Assembly: GCF_002104475.1 (NCBI RefSeq)
Contig: NZ_NBOF01000005.1
Coordinates: 1 to 64,000 of the forward strand
From: Cognaticolwellia mytili
GTDB lineage: Bacteria; Pseudomonadota; Gammaproteobacteria; Enterobacterales; Alteromonadaceae
Direction of reading: 5' to 3'
DNA length: 64,000 bases
Made by a program: the position numbers and the translations under genes. The notes under the pieces are model-generated. The model did not search any database. It was not told the origin of the DNA and was given only the letters and a program-made list of their open reading frames with translations. This document shows positions 1 to 9,348 of the stretch, in pieces (within the stretch, counting starts at the first letter, position 1; each line of letters begins with the position of its first letter).

Positions 1-352
1 CACGTGTTTGTGGCATAGGACCATCTGTAGCAGCAACTACTAAGATAGCGCCATCCATTTGTGCAGCACCAGTGATCATGTTTTTGATGTAATCAGCATG
101 GCCAGGACAATCTACGTGTGCGTAGTGGCGAGTTTCTGTATCGTATTCGATGTGAGAAGTATTAATAGTAATACCACGCTCACGCTCTTCTGGAGCATTA
201 TCGATTTGTGCGAAATCTTTTACTTCACCACCGTGTACTTTTGTTAATACCGCAGAGATAGCAGCTGTTAACGTTGTTTTACCATGGTCAACGTGTCCGA
301 TAGTACCAACGTTTACATGTGGTTTCGAACGTTCAAATTTTTCTTTAGCCAT
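1..352 (-). CDS. tuf: Elongation factor Tu, N-terminal part (cut by window edge)
   Basis: GTPase that brings aminoacyl-tRNA to the ribosome in the cytoplasm. Only the first 117 codons lie in the window. They begin [16 protein letters not shown] and contain the G1 loop GHVDHGKTT and, near the edge, [12 protein letters not shown], which are diagnostic of EF-Tu. The start is the ATG at 352. Four tRNA genes lie directly upstream on the same strand in the order Thr, Tyr, Gly, Thr. This is the arrangement around E. coli tufB, so this is probably the tufB-type copy, co-transcribed with the tRNAs. Confidence 0.97.
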   Translation of the reverse strand, partial: MAKEKFERSKPHVNVGTIGHVDHGKTTLTAAISAVLTKVHGGEVKDFAQIDNAPEERERGITINTSHIEYDTETRHYAHVDCPGHADYIKNMITGAAQMDGAILVVAATDGPMPQTR

Positions 353-434
353 TTTAAAATACCTCAGGGTAGATTAACAAAAATTAAGGATTAGTTTATA
401 TTTAATGCAGTATAAGGAAGAGTATCTTTAGAAA

Positions 435-510
435 TGGTGCTGATAGGCAGATTCGAACTGCCGACCTCACCCTTACCAAGGGTGCGCTCTACCAACTGAG
501 CCATATCAGC
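435..510 (-). tRNA. thrT: tRNA-Thr (GGT)
   Basis: Reading the minus strand, a 76-nt cloverleaf starts GCTGATATGGCTCAG and ends with an encoded CCA. The anticodon GGT lies between the stem halves CACCC and GGGTG, and the T-arm GTTCGAATC is intact. It is the last tRNA before tuf, in the position of E. coli thrT. Confidence 0.95.
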
Positions 511-525
511 ATTTCATTTTAAAGA

Positions 526-599
526 TGGAGCGGACGGCGAGAATCGAACTCGCAGCTTTAGCTTGGAAGGCTAAGGTATTACCACTATACGACGTCCGC
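526..599 (-). tRNA. glyT: tRNA-Gly (TCC)
   Basis: A 74-nt minus-strand cloverleaf begins GCGGACGTCGTATAGTGG and ends CGTCCGC-TCCA with encoded CCA. The anticodon is TCC. It occupies the glyT position of the thrU-tyrU-glyT-thrT-tufB order. Confidence 0.95.
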
Positions 600-624
600 G
601 TATTCTTTCAAACACGCAAAAAAA

Positions 625-709
625 TGGTGGAGGGAGGTGGATTCGAACCACCGAAGGCTGAGCCGTCAGATTTACAGTCTGATCCCTTTGGCCACTCGGG
701 AACCCCTCC
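625..709 (-). tRNA. tyrU: tRNA-Tyr (GTA)
   Basis: An 85-nt minus-strand tRNA with a long variable arm typical of tRNA-Tyr. The anticodon region reads GACTGTAAATC (anticodon GTA), and the acceptor stem GGAGGGG pairs with CCCTCC before an encoded CCA. Confidence 0.95.
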
Positions 710-752
710 AAATTTTTATTCCTCTTTAGCAAAACATGCGTAAGAGTATTAA

Positions 753-828
<76 letters not shown>

Positions 829-847
829 ACTACATTAAGTGGTGCGA

Positions 848-876
848 ATTCTAGAGTAATGCTTTCTTGCTTGCAA
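848..876 (-). promoter_or_regulatory. Sigma-70 promoter of the tRNA-tuf operon
   Basis: On the minus strand, TTGCAA (871-876) is followed after exactly 17 bases by TAGAAT (848-853). The first tRNA starts about 20 bases downstream. The bases after the -10 element (TCGCACC) form a GC-rich discriminator, as expected for stringently controlled stable-RNA promoters. The stringent control is inferred. Confidence 0.75.
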
Positions 877-959
877 CAGGAAAATGCAAAAAAAAGCATG
901 TTTTTCTCTGTTTGATGATTTTTCATCCGCATTATTAGCATTGTTATTGCTCATGAACC

Positions 960-1694
960 TTATAAGTTAGCTTGAAAACAGCTTAAACCATGAAATAACA
1001 GCTCAGGTATTAGCTCATAACTTTCAGGAACCAAATTAATAATTTGTTTACTATTTCCACCAGTTAAGATCACTTTATCAAGTGGCAACAAAGTATTTGC
1101 CTGATTCACCGCTTCCTTTATCGCACCAACAGTCATCGCCCAAGTACCATAATTAACACACTCCGAACTATCAACACCAAACGACACACTGGCTGTATTA
1201 ATTGGGTCAGCAATAATTTTTTCTGTGTTACTAATTAGGCTATCAAACATGGTTTGTACACCTGGCATTATCCATCCACCGAGGTGTTCGCCATTTACCG
1301 TCAGCAGATCCACAGTTGTCGCAGTACCAGCATCAATAATCAATACATTCATTTTAGGATAAAGCTGATGAGCAGCAATTAGGGCTAGCCACCGGTCAAC
1401 CCCCAAACATGCCGGTTGTTTATAACTAGAGCAAACGCCAAAGGCTTTTGCTTGGCTATGTACTTGCAAAAAAGCAATACTATGTTGTGAAGCCCAAGAT
1501 TCAATTTCAGCCACTATTTCAGTAACTTTGACATTGGCAACAATAATCGAGTAAACATTAGAAAAAGTACTTTTTGCCAATTTTGAGAGAAAAGTAGTGT
1601 AATCGCAATAAATTACTTTACTAAACAATGCTGCGTTACTTTCTTGAAAGACATACTTTATTTGAGTATTACCAATATCAATAAGTAATCTCAT
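960..1694 (-). CDS. coaX: Type III pantothenate kinase CoaX
   Basis: Catalyses the first step of coenzyme A synthesis, ATP-dependent phosphorylation of pantothenate, in the cytosol. The 244-aa product has the ASKHA-fold signatures of CoaX: N-terminal LLIDIGNTQIKYV (phosphate 1 loop), CLGVDRWLALIAA in the middle, and IIDAGTATTVDLL around residue 120, followed by GGWIMPGV. Length is normal for the family. Its ATG overlaps the birA stop by four bases, so translation is probably coupled. The birA-coaX pairing is common in gammaproteobacteria that lack the type I kinase CoaA. Confidence 0.95.
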   Translation of the reverse strand: MRLLIDIGNTQIKYVFQESNAALFSKVIYCDYTTFLSKLAKSTFSNVYSIIVANVKVTEIVAEIESWASQHSIAFLQVHSQAKAFGVCSSYKQPACLGVDRWLALIAAHQLYPKMNVLIIDAGTATTVDLLTVNGEHLGGWIMPGVQTMFDSLISNTEKIIADPINTASVSFGVDSSECVNYGTWAMTVGAIKEAVNQANTLLPLDKVILTGGNSKQIINLVPESYELIPELLFHGLSCFQANL

Positions 1695-2665
1695 ATTCCG
1701 CCTCGTAAGCTCACTTCACCACCATAAACAGGACTTACTTTACCGTTGACTTCAAGTAACAATGCCCCTTGAGTGTTTATGCCTCGACAAACACCACGTG
1801 TAGCATTATTGCCGGTAACTAATACTACTGACTTATTAAGATAAAAATCTTGTGCTTGCCATTGAGAAATCATCGTGCTTATACCAGTTTGTCTATGTGT
1901 GCTTAGCCGCTCTATAAGTGCAGAAATAATTTTAGCCGCCAAAACATTTCTATCTATTTCTGCTCCTATGGCACTTGATAAATCAGTCCATGGTTGATCA
2001 ACAAGTTCGGCACTTTTAGGTGGCATATTAATATTTAAACCTATGCCTACAACACAATGACATGCCTCCATCGCTTGCCCCTCCAAATCAATCAATATTC
2101 CGGCAAGTTTCACACCATTCAAATAAATATCATTTGGCCATTTTAACTGCACTTCTATGTTGTAAAGCGCTTTAATGGCATCACTCACGGCAAGTGCAGC
2201 TACGACACTTAAGCCCATAGCAGCTGACAGACCCTGTTCTAAAGGCCAATACATCGACATATAAATATGCGAACCAAACGGTGAAATCCATTGTCGCCCT
2301 CTACGTCCTCTACCAGCACTCTGATATTCTGCAATACAAACTTGGCCGGGCAAATTTTGATTTGGCAAGCGACGCATTAAATAACTGTTTGTAGAGTCAA
2401 TGACATTATGAACTTCTACTTTAGCGGTAATATTGCCTTTATCTATATATGAAACTATTTTTTCTTCGCTCAATAATTCAATAGGTTCAGCCAACCGGTA
2501 ACCTTTTCCCGTAACACTAAAAATATCAAACCCCATTTCCTGTAAGGCAGCAATATGCTTTGAAATAGCAGCACGGCTTACCCCAAGTTCGTCACCCAAA
2601 GCCTGGCCAGATAAAAAATCCCCTTTAACTAACTTTTGAATTAAGGTTTCTCTAATCGCTTTCAT
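1691..2665 (-). CDS. birA: Bifunctional biotin--protein ligase / biotin operon repressor BirA
   Basis: Attaches biotin to the carrier domain of acetyl-CoA carboxylase and, when biotinyl-AMP accumulates, represses biotin synthesis genes. The 324-aa protein has an N-terminal winged helix (GDELGVSRAAISKHIAAL, about residues 22-40), so it belongs to the regulatory class. The ligase core contains the adenylate-binding loop GRGRRGRQW and KWPNDIYLNGVKLAGILI. The C-terminal SH3-like domain is present. It abuts murB (1-base overlap) and overlaps coaX by 4 bases, giving a tight murB-birA-coaX operon. Confidence 0.95.
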   Translation of the reverse strand: MKAIRETLIQKLVKGDFLSGQALGDELGVSRAAISKHIAALQEMGFDIFSVTGKGYRLAEPIELLSEEKIVSYIDKGNITAKVEVHNVIDSTNSYLMRRLPNQNLPGQVCIAEYQSAGRGRRGRQWISPFGSHIYMSMYWPLEQGLSAAMGLSVVAALAVSDAIKALYNIEVQLKWPNDIYLNGVKLAGILIDLEGQAMEACHCVVGIGLNINMPPKSAELVDQPWTDLSSAIGAEIDRNVLAAKIISALIERLSTHRQTGISTMISQWQAQDFYLNKSVVLVTGNNATRGVCRGINTQGALLLEVNGKVSPVYGGEVSLRGGI

Positions 2666-3696
2666 TATCCCTTTCCCACACTTGCACTATCTACTTCACC
2701 TTGCTGAGTGATAAAGCGAACTTCCGCTTGTAGTTGAACATTAAATTGCTTCATCACTTGCTGCTGAACATGTTTTGCCAGCTTGACAATATCTTGTCCC
2801 AAAGCATCAGCATAATTGATTAATACCAATGCTTGTTTTTCATGTACCCCAACATCACCTTCTTTAAACCCTTTCAGACCAGCTTGCTCAATTAGCCAGC
2901 CAGCAGCTAGCTTAACATTACCATTACTTTGTGGATAAAAAGGCATTGCAGGATACTTCTGCTGCAATGCCTTAAAGCAAGCATTTGTCACCATTGGATT
3001 TTTAAAGAAACTGCCTGCATTTGCTAAAACTTTAGGATCTGGTAATTTCTCCTGACGCAATTGTATGACCTTTTGCATAATATCTTGTGCAGAGACAGGG
3101 GGGGGTAGGCAGCTGAGACCTTGATAACTTATTATCGGATGCCAAATTTTAGGAAATTTAAAATACACATGAGTAATAACTCCTCTGCCATTTAATTTTT
3201 GTTTAAAAATACTATCGCGATAAGAGAACTTACATTGTGCGTTGCTATAATTTACTAGCGCTTGCTGGCTAAAGTCAAACCAAGACACTTTGTCAATAAA
3301 ATCTCCTACTTCCACACCATAAGCACCAACATTTTGCACTGGCGCCGCACCTGCACTACCAGGGATTAACGCTAGGTTTTCTATACCATAGATTTTTTTA
3401 TTTACGCAATATTCTACGAAATCATGCCAATTCTCTGCACACGCGACTTTGACATAAAAAGAATCATTATCTTCAGTCAGTTCAATACCTTTAAAGCTAG
3501 GTTTAATGAGAACCGGAGTTTTTTCATCACAGAAAAGTGTATTACTCCCCTCCCCCAAAACATAAAAATGAGTAAAATGCTTATTCGCTAGCTCAGTTAA
3601 TTCAACAAGACTAGTAGGAAAGAATATTTTCGGCGCAATAGCCTGGATATTAAAACTGTTTAATGCTTTTACCGAAAATTGAAGATGTTTTTTCAT
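2665..3696 (-). CDS. murB: UDP-N-acetylenolpyruvoylglucosamine reductase MurB
   Basis: FAD-dependent reductase that makes UDP-N-acetylmuramate for peptidoglycan. The 343-aa protein matches type I (E. coli-like) MurB. It has an FAD-binding segment with LGEGSNTLF, the loop ENLALIPGSAGAAPVQNVGAYG, YRDSIFK, and the catalytic serine region NAGSFFKNP. The coding strand carries a run of eight C (3098-3105) that encodes prolines near residue 198, and the frame stays open across it. It is first in the murB-birA-coaX operon. Confidence 0.96.
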   Translation of the reverse strand: MKKHLQFSVKALNSFNIQAIAPKIFFPTSLVELTELANKHFTHFYVLGEGSNTLFCDEKTPVLIKPSFKGIELTEDNDSFYVKVACAENWHDFVEYCVNKKIYGIENLALIPGSAGAAPVQNVGAYGVEVGDFIDKVSWFDFSQQALVNYSNAQCKFSYRDSIFKQKLNGRGVITHVYFKFPKIWHPIISYQGLSCLPPPVSAQDIMQKVIQLRQEKLPDPKVLANAGSFFKNPMVTNACFKALQQKYPAMPFYPQSNGNVKLAAGWLIEQAGLKGFKEGDVGVHEKQALVLINYADALGQDIVKLAKHVQQQVMKQFNVQLQAEVRFITQQGEVDSASVGKG

Positions 3697-3766
3697 AACG
3701 AAGTGTTTAGATGGTTTTTACTATTGTACGCAATATTGCTTATCGCATAAACCATAGTCACGATTA

Positions 3767-5926
3767 TTAACCGCGTTTTCTTGCCGCCAACTTAATAATG
3801 TTATTACGACTGTTATAATATTTGTTCTGATACTTATCAGTATCAATATTTTCACTATGATTGATAACAACCCCCTCAATTGGAGCATTGACTTGCTTTA
3901 GCATCCGTAACCCTGAAGATATTTGCTCTCTTTTAGTTCTGTTACCGTGCACAACGTACAGTACACTCTCAACAAGTTTAGAAATAATAACAGCATCGCT
4001 AACCGCATTGACCGGTGGCGTTTCAATAATAATACGATCATAAAAATTCCCAAAAACCTTAATTAACATATTAAAACGCTTCATTGACAAAAAGGCTAAT
4101 GGATTAGCAGGTGAAATACCCGAGGTTAGAATATCCAATTTAACATTTTTATCTCGAATGATACATTCATTGATTTGATGTGTTTTGGCTAATAAATTAG
4201 ATAAACCAGGTCGGTGCTGATTCAAGTTCATATTTTTAGCAATTGTTGGATGACGCATATCAGCCTCAATCAACAGTACCTTTTCCATTTCACTAAAAGA
4301 ACGAGCAAGGTGCAATGCAACCGTAGATTTACCTTCATTTGGTACCGATGATGTTATGGCTATGACTTTAGGCGGCGCCTTTTCATTGTTAAATAACAAT
4401 GCTGTTCGTAGTGTTCTAATGGCTTCAGTAAAACGATTATCAGTGCTGTAAGCATCTTCCTTTTTCTCACTCGAGCTAGCTTTAATTTTAGGTAATACCG
4501 CTAAAATAGGTGCTTCATTAAAGTTATCTAACTTTCTACGTGAATTTAGCGTATCCATTAATAATTCACGCATAATAATGACTATGGAAATAAACACCAT
4601 TGCTAGAATAAAGCTAATCATAACGGCTAATGTTCTATTTGGAGCAAATTGTCCTGTAGGCATTATCGCTTTATCAATAAAACGTACATAAAAATTTGCT
4701 TTATAATTCCCCATCGCATCAGCTTCTTTTAAGCGCACTAAATAATTATTATATAATTCTTTATTGGTATCAACTTCACGGCTAAGTTGCGAGAATTTAT
4801 TTTGTAAGCGGCTCAAGCGAATATAATCTTTTTTCGCTTCAGCTAATCGTTGCTCTGTTGCATTTACTTTTTCCACCGCATTGAAATAATCTTTTTCAAT
4901 TGATGTAACAACCGATAATATCTGTGCTTCCATACGTCTTTCTAAGGAATCAAGCTCAGACTGAGCAGCAATTCTTTTTGGATGTTTAGGGCCATAACGT
5001 TGAGCCAATTCATTCAATTTACGCGCGGCTTTCTCTTCATTACGCTTTAATAGAACAAATGCTGATTCATTATGTACCTCCTGCATTTGTAATAATTTTT
5101 CAAAGCTGAGGCGATTTTTTTGAATCTCCTGATAAGTAACACCTAAATCATCCTGCAACTTAGCAGCTTTTAATGCTTCTGATGTCAGCTCGGATAATTG
5201 ACCACTGACTAATCCAACAATACCTTGAATATCAACGATACCTTCATTTTCACGATACTCTTGCAATGATTGCTCTGAAATTTCTAATTTTTTTCCTAAC
5301 TCTTCAAGCTGATCAACTAACCACTGCGAGGTTGTTTCTTTCGAAGCACTATGAATTTCGTCTTGATATTGCAGATAAGTTACCCCCACTTGATTAGCCA
5401 CTTTTTGTGATAATTCTGGCGAATAAGAAGAAAAGGTAATCTTTACTAATTCCGTACCTGAGATCGGGCTGATATTAAGCCGAGCAAGAAAATCCGTCAC
5501 AATATCCCTAATAGAAGGATTTTTCTTTCGTTGCCCCATTTCAGCAAAGAAAGATATTTTGTCATTATATTTACCACTATTAAATTCACTATGTTGTACC
5601 AAATTTAATTGCGATATCACACGTTCAGCAAATTTTCTTGAACGTAGCAGTTCATACTGAGTTTGAATTTGCTCTTTACTAGCACTTGATTCATTAAAAG
5701 CGTCATCAATAGATAAGGTATTGGCTGGTTTGCTGCTACCAATCTGCAATATAGCTGTTGCCTTGTATGACGGTTTCAGCAAGGAAACATAAAAAGCAAC
5801 AGAAAAGGAGACTAACAAAGTAAAAAAAACAATTTTCCAACGGCGAGCCCAAAGTGGCGTTAAAATTTCTTTTAACGCCACTTCGTCATTCACCAATACT
5901 GTATTTTCTTTATCTAATGTACTCAA
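3767..5926 (-). CDS. Exopolysaccharide chain-length determinant / BY-type tyrosine autokinase (Wzc-like)
   Basis: Inner-membrane protein that sets polymer length and couples to the export channel through cycles of tyrosine phosphorylation. The 719-aa product has an N-terminal cytoplasmic tail, a transmembrane segment at about residues 33-51, a Wzz domain, a long coiled-coil periplasmic region, and a second transmembrane segment near residue 435 preceded by a proline-containing segment (MPTGQFAPNR). The cytoplasmic kinase has Walker A SSVPNEGKST near residue 530, Walker A' LLIEADMRHP and a Walker B-like stretch before ETPPV. The C-terminus is tyrosine-rich (DKYQNKYYNSR), the expected autophosphorylation cluster. 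It overlaps the Wza-like gene by 4 bases. Confidence 0.92.
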   Translation of the reverse strand: MSTLDKENTVLVNDEVALKEILTPLWARRWKIVFFTLLVSFSVAFYVSLLKPSYKATAILQIGSSKPANTLSIDDAFNESSASKEQIQTQYELLRSRKFAERVISQLNLVQHSEFNSGKYNDKISFFAEMGQRKKNPSIRDIVTDFLARLNISPISGTELVKITFSSYSPELSQKVANQVGVTYLQYQDEIHSASKETTSQWLVDQLEELGKKLEISEQSLQEYRENEGIVDIQGIVGLVSGQLSELTSEALKAAKLQDDLGVTYQEIQKNRLSFEKLLQMQEVHNESAFVLLKRNEEKAARKLNELAQRYGPKHPKRIAAQSELDSLERRMEAQILSVVTSIEKDYFNAVEKVNATEQRLAEAKKDYIRLSRLQNKFSQLSREVDTNKELYNNYLVRLKEADAMGNYKANFYVRFIDKAIMPTGQFAPNRTLAVMISFILAMVFISIVIIMRELLMDTLNSRRKLDNFNEAPILAVLPKIKASSSEKKEDAYSTDNRFTEAIRTLRTALLFNNEKAPPKVIAITSSVPNEGKSTVALHLARSFSEMEKVLLIEADMRHPTIAKNMNLNQHRPGLSNLLAKTHQINECIIRDKNVKLDILTSGISPANPLAFLSMKRFNMLIKVFGNFYDRIIIETPPVNAVSDAVIISKLVESVLYVVHGNRTKREQISSGLRMLKQVNAPIEGVVINHSENIDTDKYQNKYYNSRNNIIKLAARKRG

Positions 5927-6432
5927 AAAAAACTTTGCTCTATCTCAATAATATCATCAGGCAAAACAGCAGTTGCTACATTCACGGTGAATGTTTGCTT
6001 TACACCACTAACTATGCGAGTAATTTTCCAGTCAGATTTCGACGCTCTCGCTGCTAAACCACCAGCAATAGCAATAGCCTTATCTAGTGTTAAGTCTTCC
6101 TGAAATGGGTAACCACCAGGGCGCCTAACTTCTCCATGTATAAAAAAAGGTCTATAAATGACTACAGAAACAGCAACTTGTGGATCGATAATATAGTCAC
6201 CACGCAAGCCGTCAGCTATTTTTTTCTCTAACAACTTAGGAGATAGTCCTAGTGCTGAAATATCCGATAGAAATGGAAATGATATCATCCCAGATTTATC
6301 TATCTTTACTTTGGTTGTTAAGTCAGGCTCACCATAGACCGAAATTTTTATTTGATCTCCAGCACCGAGACTATAATCACTTGCAATTGCCCCACAACAG
6401 AGAAGTGACAGGCAAACAATCAGAAATCGCAT
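5923..6432 (-). CDS. Polysaccharide export protein, short Wza/EpsE type
   Basis: Periplasmic/outer-membrane partner of the BY-kinase. The 169-aa protein has a signal peptide ending near CCGAIA-S, a Poly_export domain starting YSLGAGDQIKISVYGEPDLTT, and one SLBB domain containing HGEVRRPGGYPF and LDKAIAIAGGL. It is much shorter than E. coli Wza (about 380 aa) and lacks its C-terminal outer-membrane helix. This resembles the small EpsE proteins of PEP-CTERM-associated EPS loci. In such systems a separate barrel protein is thought to supply the outer-membrane passage, and one lies just upstream (6704-7897). Confidence 0.88.
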   Translation of the reverse strand: MRFLIVCLSLLCCGAIASDYSLGAGDQIKISVYGEPDLTTKVKIDKSGMISFPFLSDISALGLSPKLLEKKIADGLRGDYIIDPQVAVSVVIYRPFFIHGEVRRPGGYPFQEDLTLDKAIAIAGGLAARASKSDWKITRIVSGVKQTFTVNVATAVLPDDIIEIEQSFF

Positions 6433-6703
6433 ATTTTTTACTCAATTGGATTACAAATAATAACATTATCCTTGAATCAATTACTAATTTAATTCCACCA
6501 ATATTATTATGAGATTTTATAATTTAATATAATTATAAAAAAACATAAAATAAACGATTGAAATTAAAGAGAATTCAAGACTTAATAACCAAAAGGTTTT
6601 AGTGAATTAATAATTAATTAGGTAAATATATTGTTACTTTAACGTTATAATATGATTTCGAAATTATAAATAAAACGCTTAAACATACATTATACTTTAA
6701 CCA

Positions 6704-7897
6704 CTAAAGCTCTACTTTAACCCCTAAAGATACGCTATTATATAGGTAGTCTATATCACCGTAATCAGCATCCAATGATTTATTTTGATAAGTAAGGTAA
6801 AAACCTAATCGCTCCGTGCGTTGATAGTTAACCCTTAGTATTGAAGACCAGTAATTTTCTTTACGTTGACTTTTCAGAGTAACAATTTTTTCGCTGTTAT
6901 AACTCACCAACGCATTAATGCTAACATGGTCAGTAAAAGCGTGAACGATGTCAATCTCGTATATTTCTCCTAAACTATACGTGCTCGCTATGCGGTCTGC
7001 CTTATCAAATTTTCGATTTGACATTAGGTGCATGGTGGTAAAATCAGAAGGTCGCCAAATATAATCAAAGCGCCATTTAAAGGCGTCATCATCTAATAAA
7101 CTATTTTCGAATTTAAGGTTTTGATAACCCACTAAAAAGCTTAGTTCACTAATCACGGTCGTTTGCCACTTCACCCCCGCTAAAGCAGTCAAACTATCAC
7201 GATTACGGATGGGATCATTAGGGTAATCACCTATTTGATAATCAACATCAAATACCATATAGGTTTTACCGGAGAGTAAGTAATCAAAACTCGACTTGAT
7301 ATTTAGAGTGTCGCTATCCAACTCAGAGGTTTCAGCTCTTCGAGTAGTGAACTTTCCTTCATCATATTTGACCTCAAAATTTACTCTACCTTGCGAATCA
7401 AAAGTACCATATTCAAAACCAAAACTTGCTCCAAAATTTTCTTTCTCATCCCCTTCTTTGAGATTATTTAACTCTCCTAGCGACAAACCTGTCCCTCGGT
7501 AAACATAGCTATTATCCCAATGAGCAGAAATATTAACAGCTTGATTTTGTGTTATTTTATATTGGTATTTTGGATTTAATGAAAATTCAGAATGGTCATC
7601 ATCTTTAAACTTATCAAAAAAATATGAATCTACATTTGCATCAAGGCTGACAATAGATTGTTGCCCCTTGCTCTCTAATGCCAATTGTGAAGATAGTTTA
7701 TAAAAAGCAGTGCTTTGTTCATCGTCAGTTTGATAGAGAAAGTTGTCGATATAGCCAGCTTTAGCTGCGATATTCAAATCAAGGCTATTTTGCGAGTCAG
7801 AAAATGCCATTGCATTAAAACAGCTACAAGTTACCAAAATTGAAGCGAGAAAAGTAGCATTGCTAACAGGGAACTGGGAAAAGTTCATCGTAGACAT
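6704..7897 (-). CDS. Outer-membrane beta-barrel protein, EpsL-like
   Basis: The 397-aa product has a signal peptide (hydrophobic to about residue 31, ending NAMAFS) followed by alternating amphipathic strands rich in Tyr, Phe, Asp and Ser. It ends with VSLGVKVEL, a hydrophobic-terminal strand fitting outer-membrane insertion. Length and composition match the EpsL-type barrel found beside EpsE and BY-kinase genes in exopolysaccharide loci. The assignment rests on architecture and neighbours, not on a catalytic motif. The 271 AT-rich bases between it and the Wza-like gene suggest separate or partly separate transcription. Confidence 0.72.
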   Translation of the reverse strand: MSTMNFSQFPVSNATFLASILVTCSCFNAMAFSDSQNSLDLNIAAKAGYIDNFLYQTDDEQSTAFYKLSSQLALESKGQQSIVSLDANVDSYFFDKFKDDDHSEFSLNPKYQYKITQNQAVNISAHWDNSYVYRGTGLSLGELNNLKEGDEKENFGASFGFEYGTFDSQGRVNFEVKYDEGKFTTRRAETSELDSDTLNIKSSFDYLLSGKTYMVFDVDYQIGDYPNDPIRNRDSLTALAGVKWQTTVISELSFLVGYQNLKFENSLLDDDAFKWRFDYIWRPSDFTTMHLMSNRKFDKADRIASTYSLGEIYEIDIVHAFTDHVSINALVSYNSEKIVTLKSQRKENYWSSILRVNYQRTERLGFYLTYQNKSLDADYGDIDYLYNSVSLGVKVEL

Positions 7898-8016
7898 TTA
7901 CCTATTATTGTAATAGTGATTAATGCCCTCAGTATGCACAAAAATATGAACCTTTAAAATGCTTTGTTATACATTTGTTATTATTTCTAACTAATTTCAG
8001 TGATAAAGAGCGTTTA

Positions 8017-9324
8017 CTATATTTTTTTAGTAAATGCCTTAGACTTTCGCTGTATGTTATACATTTTCTGCTTGCCTTCTGGCAGGTTCTCAATGGCTTG
8101 TTCAACGTAGCCTTGCTCAATAAACCAATGAGCACTGACCGTAGTGAGCACAAATATTGACGAAAGTTTTTGTCTTTTTGCTGCTTGCTCTAAAGCATTA
8201 ATTAAACGAATACCTCGGTTGCCGCCACGATAATCAGGGTGAATAACTAAACAAGCGATTTCACCTGTATTAGCTTCAGCGTATGGGTACAAAGCGGCAC
8301 AAGCGATAATCACATCTTCTTTTTTTATCACGGTAAAACGGTCAATTTCAACTTCCAGTAATTCGCGTGAGCGCTTAACTAACACACCTTCTTCTTCCAA
8401 TGGTGCAATTAGCTCTAAGATACCACCAACATCATCAATATTTGCGGCAGATAATTGTTCATGATGATCTTTTGCAATCAAGGTGCCTGCGCCATCTCGG
8501 GTAAATAACTCTTGTAGTAACGCACTATCACTGGCATAACTGACACAATGACAACGATCTACACCTTGTTTAGCACTCTGAATTATCGCCTGTAGTAATA
8601 ACTGACCAACATAGTCCTCTTGATCATTAAGTAAATTGGTAACCGTAGCTACACCACAGCTTCGGATCAATTCACCTTGTTGATCAAGTAACCCTGACTG
8701 TTTTGTTAAGGCGATTAACTTATCAGCTTTTAGGGCAATCGCGGTTTTTGCCGCTACATCTTCCAATGCTAAGTTGAACACCTCACCTGTTGATGAATAG
8801 CCAACAGGTGACAACAGGACAATAGAGCCAAAATCTAATTGGGTTTTTATGCCTTCAGCATCAATACGACGCACTCGACCGGTATGCTTAAAATCAATAC
8901 CATCTCGCACACCTATCGGCTTGGCAATAACAAAGTTGCCAGTGCTAACGCGAATTTGCGCGCCATGCATCGGCGAGTTTACCAAGCCCATGGTTAGTAG
9001 TGCTTCAATATGAATACGTAATGAGCCTGTGGCATCTTTTACCGTTAGCAAAGTTTCAGCGTCAGTTATCCGTAAGTTTTGCTCAATTTGCGGAGTAATG
9101 CTTTGCGCTTTCAAGCGCTTTTCAACTTGCGGGCGAGCGCCATGAATAAGTACCAGTTTAACCCCAAGACTTCTGAGTAAAGCAATATCATGAATGATAT
9201 TGGCAAAGTTCGCGTGTTCAACCGCATCACCGCCAAACATCAGCACAAAGGTTTTACCTCGATGGGCATTAATATATGGCGCGGCGCTTCTAAACCACTT
9301 AACGTTATTTTCGTTACTATTCAT
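8017..9324 (-). CDS. argA: Amino-acid N-acetyltransferase (N-acetylglutamate synthase) ArgA
   Basis: First step of arginine synthesis, acetyl-CoA plus glutamate to N-acetylglutamate. The 435-aa protein has an N-terminal amino-acid-kinase fold (TFVLMFGGDAV, LVLIHGARPQVEKRL) used for arginine feedback. Its C-terminal GNAT domain has ACAALYPYAEANTGEIACL and HPDYRGGNRGIRLINALE, the acetyl-CoA loop. It starts 24 bases after the stop of argH(A), so it ends the arg operon. It coexists with a second GNAT domain fused to ArgH. Confidence 0.95.
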   Translation of the reverse strand: MNSNENNVKWFRSAAPYINAHRGKTFVLMFGGDAVEHANFANIIHDIALLRSLGVKLVLIHGARPQVEKRLKAQSITPQIEQNLRITDAETLLTVKDATGSLRIHIEALLTMGLVNSPMHGAQIRVSTGNFVIAKPIGVRDGIDFKHTGRVRRIDAEGIKTQLDFGSIVLLSPVGYSSTGEVFNLALEDVAAKTAIALKADKLIALTKQSGLLDQQGELIRSCGVATVTNLLNDQEDYVGQLLLQAIIQSAKQGVDRCHCVSYASDSALLQELFTRDGAGTLIAKDHHEQLSAANIDDVGGILELIAPLEEEGVLVKRSRELLEVEIDRFTVIKKEDVIIACAALYPYAEANTGEIACLVIHPDYRGGNRGIRLINALEQAAKRQKLSSIFVLTTVSAHWFIEQGYVEQAIENLPEGKQKMYNIQRKSKAFTKKI

Positions 9325-9348
9325 ACTCTCAAACTACTATTTATGTTA

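Noticed and set aside
525..743. 72-codon open frame across the tRNA-Gly and tRNA-Tyr genes
   Set aside because: It is the antisense reading of two intact tRNA genes, a well-known source of false proteins.
7929..8153. Open frame of 74 codons overlapping the end of argA
   Set aside because: It is an alternative frame of the argA C-terminal coding region on the same strand, with no ribosome binding site or known product.
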